The translations under genes were made by a program, and so were the position numbers. Below are positions 1 through 9,344 of a DNA stretch of 15,751 nt, in pieces. Under the pieces are notes generated by a model that was given only the letters and a program-made list of their open reading frames with translations, was not told the DNA's origin and did no database searches. Source of the stretch: Actinomycetota bacterium (GTDB lineage: Bacteria; Actinomycetota; Actinomycetes; Nanopelagicales; Nanopelagicaceae); NCBI GenBank assembly GCA_009705675.1, contig WLSX01000005.1, forward strand, positions 1 to 15,751, written 5' to 3'. How positions within the stretch are numbered: the first letter of the stretch is position 1; each line of letters begins with the position of its first letter.

Positions 1-1002
1 CTCTTCAGTTCGCTCAATAATTCTTGCCATAATTTTCACCGCTTCAATTGGAAAATCTCCAACACTAGTTTCCCCAGAAAGCATTAACGCATCCGCACCG
101 TCTAGTACAGCGTTTGCACAATCAGTTGCCTCGGCTCTAGTTGGCTGGGAGTTACTAATCATTGAATCAAGCATTTGGGTTGCAACTATCACTGGTTTAG
201 CAGATTCTCTCGCCATTGTTATACAACGTTTTTGCACCATTGGTACATCTTCAATTGGTAGTTCAACTCCTAAATCACCTCGTGCAACCATGATGCCATC
301 GAACGCATCAACTATCTCTTGTAAATTTTCTACAGCTTGAGGCTTCTCTATTTTGGCAATCACTGGGATTCGCCTGCCCTCTTCGTCCATAATCTTATGA
401 ACATCTTTTATATCTGCAGCACTTCTTACAAAAGATAATGCAATGAAATCAGCACCTGCTTTAAGTCCCCACCGTAAATCAGCAATATCTTTTTCTGACA
501 TTGCTGGAACTGAAACGGCAACCCCAGGCAGGTTTAAACCTTTATTGTTACTAACCATTCCTGGTTGAATTACCTTAGTAACTACATCATTTTTCTTTAC
601 CTCAACCACTTCAACAGTCACCTTGCCATCATCTATCATTATTTTGTCACCTGGACGGCAATCACCAGGCAAGCCTTTGTAGGTTGTTCCTACTCTTTCT
701 TTACTTCCAGCAACCTCATCTGTAGTGATGGTAAAGATATCGCCGCGAGATAATTCATGAGGTCCATCAGCAAATCTTCCTAATCGAATTTTTGGACCTT
801 GTAAGTCAACCAAAATTGCCACGGCTTTATTTGCCTTCTTCGCAACGGCTCTTACAGAATCAAGTCTTAATTGATGTTCTTCATAGCCACCATGTGAAAG
901 ATTCAGGCGCGCCATATTCATTCCAGCATTTATAAGTTCTGTAATTTTCTCAACTGATTCAACAGCTGGACCCATTGTGCATACTATTTTTGCGCGGCGC
1001 AT
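1..1002 (-). CDS. pyk: Pyruvate kinase, N-terminal 334 residues (partial at window edge)
   Basis: Catalyses the last step of glycolysis in the cytosol, phosphoenolpyruvate plus ADP to pyruvate plus ATP. The frame is open from the ATG at 1002 to base 1, so the C-terminal allosteric domain lies outside the window. Visible motifs: [13 protein letters not shown] at the N-terminus, ARLNLSHG (residues 31-38, with the Arg, Asn and Ser used for K+ and nucleotide binding), the small B domain from about residue 70 to 165, IAKIEK (215-220, catalytic Lys217 and metal ligand Glu219), ARGDLG (240-245, Asp243) and ATQML (274-278). The start fits the usual actinobacterial N-terminus and has an AGGG ribosome site 7 nt upstream that overlaps the gltD stop region. 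Only 9 bp separate it from gltD, so co-transcription with gltBD is likely. The family call is secure; complete length and allosteric type cannot be judged. Confidence 0.97.
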   Translation of the reverse strand, partial: MRRAKIVCTMGPAVESVEKITELINAGMNMARLNLSHGGYEEHQLRLDSVRAVAKKANKAVAILVDLQGPKIRLGRFADGPHELSRGDIFTITTDEVAGSKERVGTTYKGLPGDCRPGDKIMIDDGKVTVEVVEVKKNDVVTKVIQPGMVSNNKGLNLPGVAVSVPAMSEKDIADLRWGLKAGADFIALSFVRSAADIKDVHKIMDEEGRRIPVIAKIEKPQAVENLQEIVDAFDGIMVARGDLGVELPIEDVPMVQKRCITMARESAKPVIVATQMLDSMISNSQPTRAEATDCANAVLDGADALMLSGETSVGDFPIEAVKIMARIIERTEE

Positions 1003-1011
1003 AAGTCGACC

Positions 1012-2469
1012 CTAAACCATCAGCGGTCGGGCAGTCGGCTCTATCGGGAATGGAAGTTGAGTGTGTCCAGATAAATAGGTATCAACAGCGGAAGCGGCGC
1101 TTCTTCCTTCTGCAATTGCCCAAACAATTAGTGACTGGCCTCTGCCTGCATCACCGCAGACATACACACCCTCTGATGCGGTTGCATAATTTTCATCACG
1201 CACAATGTTTCCACGTTCATCTAATTCAACCTCAAGTTGAGTTAGTAGGTCACTTTTTTCTGGACCAGTAAAGCCCATAGCCAAAAATACAAGATCTGCT
1301 GGAATTATCTTTTCACTACCAGCAATAGGTTCAAATTTTCCATTTATGAATTTGGTTTCGACTAACTTCAATCCAGTTAGTGTTCCATTTTTATCTTTAA
1401 CAAACTCCTGAGTTGAAACCGAATACATTCTTTCACCAGACTCTTCGTGTGCACTGCTAACCCGATAAATCATGGGATAAGTTGGCCATGGTTGATTGCT
1501 TGGCCGCTCCTCGGTTGGTCTTGGCATAATTTCTAATTGCGTAACGGATTTAGCACCTTGCCTAATTGCAGTACCTAGACAATCAGCTCCTGTGTCACCG
1601 CCACCCAAAATTACAACATCTTTTCCAGCAGCATTAATTGCCGGATCTGAAGGTAACTCACCTAATGCTTGTTTATTTCCCCAAGGTAAATACTCCATAG
1701 CTTGGTAAACACCTATTGCATCTCGACCAGGAATTGGTAAATCTCGCCAATTAGTCGCACCAATTGCAATAACTATTGCATCATATTTATTTCGCAATGC
1801 CGACCCAGTTATATCTTTGCCAATATCTACGCCAGTTCTAAATCTTGTTCCCTCTTGTTCCATCTGATAAAGCCTGCGATCAACAATTGATTTTTCCATT
1901 TTAAACTCAGGGATTCCATAACGGAGTAAGCCACCAATTTTGTCGGCACGCTCGTAAACAGCAACTGTGTGGCCTGCCCTGGTTAATTGTTGGGCGGCGG
2001 CAAGGCCCGCTGGGCCAGATCCAATTACAGCAACAGTTTTACCTGACAGACGGTCAGGAATTAATGGCACTACTCGTTTTTCTAAAAATGCCTCTTCAAT
2101 AGTTCTTAGTTCAACTTGCTTGATCGTAACCGCGTCAGAGTTAATCGCTACAACACATGCTGTTTCGCATGGCGCTGGACATAATCTGCCAGTGAACTCT
2201 GGAAAATTATTTGTAGCATGTAGACGATCAATTGCTTCAGCTTTTTCGCCCCGCCAAATTAAATCATTCCACTCAGGTATTAAGTTTCCGAGTGGACAAC
2301 CTTGATGACAAAATGGAATTCCGCAATCCATGCAGCGACCAGCCTGCTTTTGTAATTGACCAAACTCCTGCTCTTGATAAACCTCTTTCCAGTCCTTAAT
2401 TCGAACATCAACTGGACGTCGTTTAGGTAACTCTCTTGGAGTATTTAAGAATCCTTTTGGATCAGCCAT
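1012..2469 (-). CDS. gltD: Glutamate synthase, small (beta) subunit
   Basis: Flavoprotein subunit of GOGAT. It passes electrons from NAD(P)H through FAD and Fe-S clusters to the large subunit for glutamate formation from glutamine and 2-oxoglutarate. The 485-residue length is normal. The N-terminal cluster region has Cys46, Cys49, Cys54 and Cys58 ([13 protein letters not shown]) and a second set, Cys97, Cys101 and Cys105 ([10 protein letters not shown]). The FAD Rossmann motif is GSGPAG (150-155) and the pyridine-nucleotide motif GGGDTG (289-294). A C-terminal [16 protein letters not shown] closes the FAD site. The ATG overlaps the end of gltB by 8 bp (ATGGCTGA), which points to translational coupling and stoichiometric synthesis. 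No strong Shine-Dalgarno is seen. All hallmark cysteines are present, so I expect an active subunit. Paralogous two-domain oxidoreductases exist, but adjacency to gltB settles the call. Confidence 0.97.
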   Translation of the reverse strand: MADPKGFLNTPRELPKRRPVDVRIKDWKEVYQEQEFGQLQKQAGRCMDCGIPFCHQGCPLGNLIPEWNDLIWRGEKAEAIDRLHATNNFPEFTGRLCPAPCETACVVAINSDAVTIKQVELRTIEEAFLEKRVVPLIPDRLSGKTVAVIGSGPAGLAAAQQLTRAGHTVAVYERADKIGGLLRYGIPEFKMEKSIVDRRLYQMEQEGTRFRTGVDIGKDITGSALRNKYDAIVIAIGATNWRDLPIPGRDAIGVYQAMEYLPWGNKQALGELPSDPAINAAGKDVVILGGGDTGADCLGTAIRQGAKSVTQLEIMPRPTEERPSNQPWPTYPMIYRVSSAHEESGERMYSVSTQEFVKDKNGTLTGLKLVETKFINGKFEPIAGSEKIIPADLVFLAMGFTGPEKSDLLTQLEVELDERGNIVRDENYATASEGVYVCGDAGRGQSLIVWAIAEGRSAASAVDTYLSGHTQLPFPIEPTARPLMV

Positions 2470-5400
2470 TAATTGCCGCCATAACCGCGCTCTCTACCGG
2501 CAAACCTTCACGCTCTGCTTTTGCCATTACTTCTAAAACTCTCGCATAATCTCTTGGCATTACCAAAGAAATACGACTCTTATTATTGGTCCATTCACTA
2601 ACAATTTCACTTGCAATTTTTGAACCGGTTTCAGCATAAAATTTTGATATAAGCCCCTTAACAATCTCCTCTTGATCTATTGGTAGAGATAAAACATCGA
2701 CCATTTCAGTATTAACCAAACGTTGATCTAGATCTAACACAAATGCCCTTCCACCCGACATACCGGCAGCAAAGTTTCTACCAATCGAACCAAGCACAAT
2801 CACAGTTCCACCAGTCATATATTCGCAACCATGGTCTCCAACACCTTCAACTATCGCAGTCGCACCAGAGTTTCTAACGCAGAATCGTTCACCGACAACA
2901 CCAGCAATCATTATCTCTCCAGAGGTAGAGCCATAGCCAATTACATTTCCAGCGATTACATTCTTATTTGAATCAAATTTAGCTCTCTCATCCGGCCTAA
3001 TAATTACGCGTCCACCTGATAATCCTTTGGCAACATAGTCATTGCTATCACCATAAAGTCTTAGGGTTAGCCCAGAAGGAATAAAAGCACCAAATGATTG
3101 GCCGGCTGAACCATGGAAAGTTATATCTATTGTGTCTGCTGGTAATCCGGCTCCCCCATATTTACGAGTTATCTCTGCCCCGAGCATTGTGCCAACTGTT
3201 CGATTAACATTTCGTACTTTCATTTCAAGTCTGACTGGTGATGCCTTACTCAACGCTTCGGCGGATAACTTTATTAACTCATTATCAAGTGCGTTACCTA
3301 ACCCATGATCTTGCGTTGTACTATTTTTTCTAGAACCCTTGCTATTTGGCTCAATTAATAATGGAGAAAGATCTAAACCACTTGCCTTCCAATGGGCAAC
3401 TGCTGATTTTGTATCTAGCAACTCAACTTGGCCAATTGCCTCTTCTAGGCTTTTAAAGCCAAGTCTTGCTAACAACTCTCGAACCTCTTGCGCAATATAT
3501 TCAAAAAATGTTTCAACAAACTCCGGTTTGCCATTGAATTTCTTCCGTAGCTCTGGGTTTTGAGTGGCAACACCAACTGGGCATGTGTCTAGATGACAAA
3601 CGCGCATCATCACGCAGCCTGATACAACTAACGGTGCAGTCGCAAAGCCAAACTCTTCTGCTCCTAGCAGAGCTGCAATCAATACATCTCTGCCGGTTTT
3701 CATCTGGCCATCAACTTGGACAACAATTCGATCGCGTAGACCATTAAGCATCAAAGTTTGTTGAGTTTCAGCTAGTCCTAACTCCCATGGAGCACCAGCA
3801 TGTTTTAATGATGTAAGTGGAGAAGCACCTGTGCCACCATCATGGCCAGAAATTAAAACTACATCAGCATGAGCTTTGCTTACACCTGCAGCAACTGTTC
3901 CAACACCTACCTCTGCAACTAATTTCACATGCACACGCGCATTTTTATTTGCATTCTTAAGATCATGAATTAACTGAGCAAGATCTTCAATAGAGTAAAT
4001 ATCATGATGTGGCGGAGGTGAAATTAAGCCAACACCCGGAGTTGAATATCTAACCTTTGCAATCCATGGATAAACCTTGTTGCCAGGTAACTGACCACCT
4101 TCACCTGGTTTTGCACCTTGTGCCATCTTGATCTGAATATCATCTGCATTTACCAAGTACTCACTTGTTACGCCAAACCTGCCACTTGCCACCTGTTTAA
4201 TTGCGGAACGACGTGAATCTCCATTGCTATCTGGGATATTGCGAGCTGGATCCTCTCCACCCTCACCTGTATTTGATTTACCACCAATTCGGTTCATTGC
4301 AATCGCTAAGGTTTCATGGGCTTCTTGAGATATCGATCCATAAGACATAGCACCAGTTGCAAACCGTTTTAAGATTTCAGAAATAGGTTCTACTTCATCA
4401 ATTGAGATTGGTTTTCTAACTCCTTCTTTGAAATCAAATAAACCACGCAAGGTCATTAATCTGCGTGATTGATCATCAACCCGTGCGGTGTACCGTTTGA
4501 AAATATCAAACCTTTTTGCCCGGGTTGCATGCTGCAACGTGAAAACAGTTTCGGGATCAAATAAATGTGGTTCACCTTCACGGCGCCACTGATACTCACC
4601 ACCAATTTGAAGACGCTTAGCACCTGGGATCTCTCCTCCTGGTGGATAAGCAATATGGTGTCTTTTTATTGTTTCCTGAGAAATTGTTTCAATATTTACG
4701 CCACCTAATCTTGAAGTTACCCCTACAAAATACTCATCAACAATCTCTTTTGATAAACCAATGGCTTCAAATATTTGAGCTCCGGTATAGGAGGCGATAG
4801 TTGAGACGCCCATCTTGGACATAACTTTTAATACACCTTTACCAAGAGATTTAATTAGATTTCTTACTGCCTTCTCTGGAGTAATTCCAGTGATAACTCC
4901 TTGACGAACTAAATCCTCCGCACTTTCCATAGCTAAATATGGATTTACGGCGGCGGCTCCAAAACCAATTAATAATGCAACATGATGAACTTCTCTGACC
5001 TCGCCACTTTCAACAACTAATCCCACTTTTGTTCGGGTTTTTTCCCTAATTAAATGGTGGTGAACAGCAGATGTTAAAAGTAATGAAGGTATCGGTGCAT
5101 TTTCAGCATCACCATCTCGATCTGATAAAACAATAATTCTTGCACCCTCTTCGATTGCTTTTGAAACTTCTTTTCGTATGGCCTCAATTCTTGCAACCAG
5201 CGATTTTCCGCCACCGGCAATTGGGAAAAGGCCGCGAACGACGTGGCAAGCAAAACCGGGTTGATCACCATCAGCGTTAACATGAATTATTTTTGCTAGC
5301 TCATCATTATCAATTACTGGAAACTGCAGGGAAATTTGGCGACATGAAGATGGGCCAGGATCTAATAAATTATGCTCTGGTCCGATTGACCCCCCAAGTG

Positions 5401-6988
5401 AAGTCACTAACTCCTCTCGAATTGCATCTAGTGGTGGATTTGTTACTTGAGCAAATAACTGCGCAAAGTAATCAAATAACAATCTAGATTTGTCAGATAA
5501 AGCAGCAATTGGAGTATCAGTTCCCATAGATCCCAAAGGCTCTGCGCCATTTTTTGCCATTGGTGTGATAATTATTCGAATCTCTTCTTCGGTATATCCA
5601 AATGCTCGTTGCCTACGCACAACGGAAGAGTGAGGATAGACAATATGTTCTCTAGCAGGCAGGTCACTCAACCTAACCAAACCACCATGAAGCCAATCAG
5701 CATAAGGTGCTGCAGTTGCAAGTGACTGCTTGATCTCATCATCTTCAATAATTCGACCAGCCTCAATATCTACCAAAAACATCTTGCCAGGTTGAAGTCG
5801 TCCTTTTCGAATAATTTTCTCTGGAGCAAAATCTAATACTCCAACCTCACTTGCTAGTACTACTAACCCATCATCAGTAACCCAGAATCGTGATGGACGT
5901 AATCCATTTCGATCCAATACAGCGCCAACTTGCTTTCCATCAGTAAATGTTACGCAAGCAGGACCATCCCAAGGTTCCATTAATGCAGAGTGGAATGCGT
6001 AAAAATCTTTACGCTCCTGTGACATCGTTGCATGATTTTCCCAAGCCTCAGGGATCATCATTAATATTGAATGCGGAAGTGATCGTCCACCTAAATACAA
6101 AAGTTCTAATACCTCATCAAATGAAGCAGAATCGCTACCAGAATTATTAACAATTGGAAATAAACGTTTTAAATCTCCAGGGATTAAGTCACTTTGAAGC
6201 AACGTTTCACGCGCCCGCATCCAATTACGATTTCCTTTAACAGTATTAATTTCTCCATTATGCGCAATGTATCGATATGGATGAGCTAGTGGCCAGGACG
6301 GAAATGTATTTGTTGAAAATCTTGAATGCACAAGAGCTAATGATGACTCTACTAGAGGGTTAGAAAGATCTGGGAAAAACTCTTCAAGTTGACCGGTAGT
6401 CAACATGCCTTTATAGACAATTGTCCGAGAAGAAAGTGAAGGAATATAAATTGGCATTGTATGCTCAATTCTCTTGCGAAGACAAAATGCCAACCTCTCT
6501 AGAATTAAATCAGATTCTTTCTCTTTGCCTGCAATAAATATCTGCTTAAAATCAGGCATAACTGACAATGCTGTTTTTCCTAAAGATTTAGAATTTATTG
6601 GCAAATCTCGCCAACCTAGCACCTCTAAACCTTCTTCTTTTGCAACCTGATCAATAGTATTTTTGTAATCCAGATCGTTAGAGTTAACAAAAAATATGCC
6701 AGTTGCATACTTACCTTGTACTGGCAGTTCAAACTCAACAGCTGAGCGATAAAATTTATCTGGAATTTGAATTAATATCCCTGCCCCATCACCACTATCT
6801 GGCTCAGCACCGGATGCACCTCGGTGCTCTAAATTTCTTAATGCAGTAAGCGCTTTGGAAACAATTTCATGAGTGGGTAATTTATTTAGAGTAGCGACCA
6901 TGGCAACACCGCATGCATCATGCTCATTGGCAGGGTCATATAACCCAACTGCATTTGGGGTAGTAGAAAAAAGCTTTCTATTTTCCAA
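2462..6988 (-). CDS. gltB: Glutamate synthase, large (alpha) subunit
   Basis: Large GOGAT subunit, 1508 residues, normal for the family. Domains in order: class II glutaminase (about 26-420) that should begin at Cys26 (HDACGV) after removal of a 25-residue propeptide; central linker; FMN-binding synthase barrel (about 830-1200) with a 3Fe-4S motif Cys1125-x5-Cys1131-x4-Cys1136 ([12 protein letters not shown]); and a glycine-rich GXGXG C-terminal beta-helix (about 1240-1480). It transfers the glutamine amide to 2-oxoglutarate. The start is TTG: an in-frame TAA lies seven codons upstream and no ATG or GTG occurs between, so TTG is forced. A GGGAG lies 12 nt upstream, somewhat far, and falls in a possible hairpin. 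It is preceded by the largest gap in the window (83 bp) and a candidate promoter, so gltB probably heads its own unit with gltD and pyk. Confidence 0.97.
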   Translation of the reverse strand: MENRKLFSTTPNAVGLYDPANEHDACGVAMVATLNKLPTHEIVSKALTALRNLEHRGASGAEPDSGDGAGILIQIPDKFYRSAVEFELPVQGKYATGIFFVNSNDLDYKNTIDQVAKEEGLEVLGWRDLPINSKSLGKTALSVMPDFKQIFIAGKEKESDLILERLAFCLRKRIEHTMPIYIPSLSSRTIVYKGMLTTGQLEEFFPDLSNPLVESSLALVHSRFSTNTFPSWPLAHPYRYIAHNGEINTVKGNRNWMRARETLLQSDLIPGDLKRLFPIVNNSGSDSASFDEVLELLYLGGRSLPHSILMMIPEAWENHATMSQERKDFYAFHSALMEPWDGPACVTFTDGKQVGAVLDRNGLRPSRFWVTDDGLVVLASEVGVLDFAPEKIIRKGRLQPGKMFLVDIEAGRIIEDDEIKQSLATAAPYADWLHGGLVRLSDLPAREHIVYPHSSVVRRQRAFGYTEEEIRIIITPMAKNGAEPLGSMGTDTPIAALSDKSRLLFDYFAQLFAQVTNPPLDAIREELVTSLGGSIGPEHNLLDPGPSSCRQISLQFPVIDNDELAKIIHVNADGDQPGFACHVVRGLFPIAGGGKSLVARIEAIRKEVSKAIEEGARIIVLSDRDGDAENAPIPSLLLTSAVHHHLIREKTRTKVGLVVESGEVREVHHVALLIGFGAAAVNPYLAMESAEDLVRQGVITGITPEKAVRNLIKSLGKGVLKVMSKMGVSTIASYTGAQIFEAIGLSKEIVDEYFVGVTSRLGGVNIETISQETIKRHHIAYPPGGEIPGAKRLQIGGEYQWRREGEPHLFDPETVFTLQHATRAKRFDIFKRYTARVDDQSRRLMTLRGLFDFKEGVRKPISIDEVEPISEILKRFATGAMSYGSISQEAHETLAIAMNRIGGKSNTGEGGEDPARNIPDSNGDSRRSAIKQVASGRFGVTSEYLVNADDIQIKMAQGAKPGEGGQLPGNKVYPWIAKVRYSTPGVGLISPPPHHDIYSIEDLAQLIHDLKNANKNARVHVKLVAEVGVGTVAAGVSKAHADVVLISGHDGGTGASPLTSLKHAGAPWELGLAETQQTLMLNGLRDRIVVQVDGQMKTGRDVLIAALLGAEEFGFATAPLVVSGCVMMRVCHLDTCPVGVATQNPELRKKFNGKPEFVETFFEYIAQEVRELLARLGFKSLEEAIGQVELLDTKSAVAHWKASGLDLSPLLIEPNSKGSRKNSTTQDHGLGNALDNELIKLSAEALSKASPVRLEMKVRNVNRTVGTMLGAEITRKYGGAGLPADTIDITFHGSAGQSFGAFIPSGLTLRLYGDSNDYVAKGLSGGRVIIRPDERAKFDSNKNVIAGNVIGYGSTSGEIMIAGVVGERFCVRNSGATAIVEGVGDHGCEYMTGGTVIVLGSIGRNFAAGMSGGRAFVLDLDQRLVNTEMVDVLSLPIDQEEIVKGLISKFYAETGSKIASEIVSEWTNNKSRISLVMPRDYARVLEVMAKAEREGLPVESAVMAAING

Positions 6989-6995
6989 CTTGAAA

Positions 6996-7031
6996 GGCCG
7001 CTCCCGTTAAAGGGTCGGGACGACAATGGCC
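6996..7031 (-). promoter_or_regulatory. Hairpin in the gltB leader covering the SD-like sequence
   Basis: On the transcribed strand TCCCG (7020-7016) can pair with CGGGA (7006-7002) around a 9-nt loop. GGCC at 7031-7028 can pair with GGCC at 6999-6996 as an outer stem. The only good purine-rich ribosome site before the TTG start, GGGAG (7005-7001), is inside the inner stem. A competing small hairpin GTCG/CGAC is also possible upstream. Pairing is seen by eye only, no folding energy was computed, and a regulatory role is inference. Confidence 0.35.
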
Positions 7032-7056
7032 CAACTTCAACTTATGATCTAGCGAA

Positions 7057-7086
7057 ATTGTATCAGGGGAATTAAATTCCGGTCAG
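7057..7086 (-). promoter_or_regulatory. Candidate promoter for gltB-gltD-pyk
   Basis: Extended -10 element TGaTACAAT (TG at 7065-7064, hexamer 7062-7057), with a CTGACC -35-like hexamer at 7086-7081 and an 18-bp spacer. Transcription would start near 7050, giving a leader of about 60 nt before the TTG of gltB. It overlaps the last codons of the upstream transporter gene. The -10 match is good and the -35 match moderate (4 of 6). Confidence 0.45.
7068..7080. repeat. 13-bp palindrome in the promoter spacer
   Basis: A perfect inverted repeat GGAATT-A-AATTCC with one central base. It includes the TAA stop of the VIT-family gene and lies between the proposed -35 and -10 boxes of the gltB promoter, where a repressor site could sit. 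A palindrome of this AT-rich type can arise by chance, so an operator role is only a suggestion. Confidence 0.3.
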
Positions 7087-7776
7087 CCCTACCAACCAAC
7101 CAATTCCGGCGGTAATTGCCACGCCAAGGGCTCCACCTATGAAGATTCGAATAATTGTTTTGAGAATTGGTGAAGCAGCAATCTTTGCGCTTATAAAACC
7201 TGCCCCCAATAATCCAAGCGCTGTGAATGCAAGAATCAATGTAACTTGATTTGTTGATGAAACTAAGGCCCCAATCAAAGGAACAACGCCTCCGGTAGTA
7301 AATGCTATTGCAGATGCAACAGCTGCTTGAACTGGCCTGGCTCTTGTATGGTCGAAATGACCTAGCTCATCCCTTAAATGTGCTTCTAATGCATTTTGAT
7401 TATGCATCGCAGTTACAACCTCTTTTGCTAAATTTTCACTTAATCCGCGTTTCATATAAATATGAACTAGCTCTGCAAACTCACCTTCCGGATCAGTTGC
7501 AAGTTGATTAATTTCAATCTCTCTATCAGCTGCTTCAATATCATTTTGTGATTTAACGGAAACATACTCACCTACTGCCATAGACATTGCGCCAGCCACA
7601 ATTCCAGCAAGACCAGCAGTTACTAAAAAATCACTCTTATTAGCAGCTGCAATTCCAATCATTAAACTTGAGGTCGAAACTAAACCATCATTTGCGCCAA
7701 GTACTGCAGCCCGAAGCCAACCAGCACGATTTGCTCGGTGGTCTAAATTCCGCATTTGTACTTCTTCTAACCCCAT
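7072..7776 (-). CDS. VIT1/CCC1-family membrane transporter (Fe2+/Mn2+)
   Basis: Integral membrane protein of 234 residues. The family exports ferrous iron or manganese from the cytosol. The signature GANDGLVSTSSLMIG (27-41) forms the first helix, followed by a helix ending in SMAVGEYVSVKSQ (65-77). A charged cytosolic segment (about 78-145) is rich in Glu and His (EADREIEIN, HLRDELGHFDHTR), matching the metal-binding domain of the family. Three further hydrophobic helices lie at about 150-170, 178-198 and 208-232. The ATG at 7776 has AGGA 7 nt upstream. A second ATG at codon 8 (7755), with AGAAG upstream, is an alternative. It follows lgt after 9 bp and ends just before the gltB promoter, so it is probably the last gene of the trp-lgt unit. 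Metal specificity cannot be read from the sequence. Confidence 0.9.
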   Translation of the reverse strand: MGLEEVQMRNLDHRANRAGWLRAAVLGANDGLVSTSSLMIGIAAANKSDFLVTAGLAGIVAGAMSMAVGEYVSVKSQNDIEAADREIEINQLATDPEGEFAELVHIYMKRGLSENLAKEVVTAMHNQNALEAHLRDELGHFDHTRARPVQAAVASAIAFTTGGVVPLIGALVSSTNQVTLILAFTALGLLGAGFISAKIAASPILKTIIRIFIGGALGVAITAGIGWLVGLTGI

Positions 7777-7785
7777 TTGTTAATC

Positions 7786-8619
7786 CTAACTTGCTGTTTG
7801 AGTATCAGTACTGTTGCCACGTCGAGCACTTTTGAATAAATAAACTGCCGACCCGGCTAATACAATGAGGCAAACCCATATATTTAGGCGAAATCCTAAA
7901 ATATAATTTGCTTCATCAATTCTAAGTGCTTCAATCCATAATCTTCCAGCCGTATACCCAACTACATATAAAGCAAATACATCACCAGGATTACTTATAA
8001 ACTTCTTTACAAAACCTGGCAAACTAATTAATAAGTACCCTACAAAAAGACACCAAAGTAACTCGTACAAAAACGTTGGATGAAATTTTGAAAATACTTC
8101 ATATCCATCTGGACGATTAAAAGGTGCTATCTCTAGGCCCCATGGAAGACTAGTTGGTTTACCAAATACCTCTTGATTGAAGTAGTTTCCAACTCGTCCA
8201 ATAGCTTGTGCAAAAATTACGCCAGGTGCCAAAGCATCTAGAAATTGAGTAAACCTCAAAGTTGTTTTATGAGTTCTAAAATAAATATATGCCCCAATTG
8301 CTCCAAGTAAAATCGCTCCCCAAATGCCGAGGCCACCCTCCCAAATTCGAAATGCATCTGCCGGATTACCATTCTCGCCGAAGTATTTTTGTGGTGAGGT
8401 AATCACATGGTAAATACGACCACCAATGATTCCAAATGGCACTGCCCATATTGCAGCCTCAGATACATCATCCGGATTACCACCAAAAGTTGAATAACGC
8501 TTACGGCCTAACCAAATTGCAACTGCAATTCCGGTAATAATGCAAAGTGCGTAATAGTGAATTGTTACCGGGCCTAACGAAAATTGTGACGAGCTAGGAC
8601 TTGGAATAAGTTCAACCAT
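7786..8619 (-). CDS. lgt: Prolipoprotein diacylglyceryl transferase
   Basis: Membrane enzyme that moves diacylglycerol from phosphatidylglycerol onto the lipobox cysteine of prolipoproteins, the first step of lipoprotein maturation. It has 277 residues with about seven hydrophobic segments. The Lgt signature appears as GRVGNYFNQEVFG (141-153, with Arg142, Asn145 and Glu150). GGRIYHV (66-72), WEGGLGIWGA (93-102), HPTFLYE (180-186) and GRLWIEALRID near the C-terminus are further family motifs. The Trp within GLGIWGA takes the place of the His seen in E. coli Lgt, and I recall this as usual in actinobacteria. Position downstream of trpA is conserved in the phylum, although here two genes intervene. 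No clear Shine-Dalgarno precedes the ATG. A GTTAAG/CTTAAC inverted repeat spans the preceding 18-bp gap. Confidence 0.96.
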   Translation of the reverse strand: MVELIPSPSSSQFSLGPVTIHYYALCIITGIAVAIWLGRKRYSTFGGNPDDVSEAAIWAVPFGIIGGRIYHVITSPQKYFGENGNPADAFRIWEGGLGIWGAILLGAIGAYIYFRTHKTTLRFTQFLDALAPGVIFAQAIGRVGNYFNQEVFGKPTSLPWGLEIAPFNRPDGYEVFSKFHPTFLYELLWCLFVGYLLISLPGFVKKFISNPGDVFALYVVGYTAGRLWIEALRIDEANYILGFRLNIWVCLIVLAGSAVYLFKSARRGNSTDTQTAS

Positions 8620-8623
8620 TAAT

Positions 8624-8646
8624 GTTAAGCAGGAAAACTACTTAAC
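8624..8646. repeat. Inverted repeat between dsbA-like gene and lgt
   Basis: GTTAAG and CTTAAC (6-bp arms, 11-nt loop) flank the stop codon of the thioredoxin gene and end 4 bp before the lgt ATG. No T-run follows on the transcribed strand, so it does not look like an intrinsic terminator. It might tune lgt translation, or be chance. Confidence 0.25.
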
Positions 8647-9312
8647 GCCGCCAGCCGCTAGAGCCGCCTTGAACTTAACCGGATCCCCATATTCAGTATT
8701 TCGGTCTAACTCTTTACCGTTTACAAAAATAGTTGGGGTTCCATTTACATTCGCCTTAGCAGAGGCTGCCGCTACATTGCCAGTCCACTTTACGTAGTTT
8801 CCATCCTTAATACATTTTTCAAATTTTGCAGACTTGATACCTATAGATTTGCCAATATTCAACATCGCATCGCCTTGCCACTTTCCAGAATTCTCAGTTG
8901 CAGATTGATTTTGAAAAATCGCAAGATTCATTCCTACAAATTCATTTTCATCAGCTGCACAAGCTGCCGCATTAGCAGCCAAAATTGATTCTGGGCCGAT
9001 AAATGTCATTGGGTGGTAAACAACCTTTGCCTTATTTTGCGCTATAACTTCATTTAAATATCCACCATTTAATATTTCAAAATTCTTACAAATTGGACAC
9101 TGATAATCTACGTAAACATCAATAGTTGGCTTAGCGGTTGGATTTAATACAATTCCATATCCATCTTCAGCAGACACCGAGGCTGGAATTGCAGCAGTTG
9201 TACTTGATCGGCTACTTACTAAAGAGAAAACAACTCCGACTACAACAATAAATGAGACCATAATTATTACTAAGTTGCGAGTTCCCTTATCGCCACCACT
9301 GTTTGCTGTCAT
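8638..9312 (-). CDS. Membrane-anchored DsbA-like thioredoxin-fold protein
   Basis: Predicted extracytoplasmic thiol-disulfide oxidoreductase of 224 residues. A short polar N-terminus precedes one hydrophobic segment (about 13-34), read as an uncleaved signal anchor, followed by a Ser/Thr/Ala linker. The thioredoxin fold begins near KPTIDVYVDY, with the active site Cys72-Pro-Ile-Cys75 and the cis-Pro loop GTPTIF (191-196, Pro193). Two more cysteines, Cys118 and Cys167, sit in the helical insertion and may form the structural disulfide common in the actinobacterial Thioredoxin_4 group. The ATG is well supported by GGAGGAG at 9326-9320, 7 nt upstream, the best ribosome site in the window. It lies 32 bp after the MauE-like gene, suggesting a redox pair. 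Whether it oxidises, isomerises or reduces substrates cannot be told. Confidence 0.9.
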   Translation of the reverse strand: MTANSGGDKGTRNLVIIMVSFIVVVGVVFSLVSSRSSTTAAIPASVSAEDGYGIVLNPTAKPTIDVYVDYQCPICKNFEILNGGYLNEVIAQNKAKVVYHPMTFIGPESILAANAAACAADENEFVGMNLAIFQNQSATENSGKWQGDAMLNIGKSIGIKSAKFEKCIKDGNYVKWTGNVAAASAKANVNGTPTIFVNGKELDRNTEYGDPVKFKAALAAGGVK

Positions 9313-9344
9313 GTTTTTACTCCTCCAATTAACCAGACTATTTC

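Noticed and set aside
565..753. 62-codon plus-strand frame within pyk
   Set aside because: It overlaps the continuous pyruvate kinase frame on the other strand, where all motifs match the family.
1967..2305. 112-codon plus-strand frame opposite gltD
   Set aside because: It lies wholly inside the gltD coding region, including the FAD motif, and gives no recognisable protein; it is a shadow of gltD.
7002..7020. TCCCG/CGGGA hairpin as an intrinsic terminator after the VIT-family gene
   Set aside because: No T-run follows the stem on the transcribed strand; the downstream sequence is GC-rich and leads directly into gltB.
6989..7071. Glutamine (glnA-type) riboswitch upstream of gltB
   Set aside because: The available leader is only about 60 nt and I could not find the conserved core elements of that riboswitch; only simple hairpins are visible.
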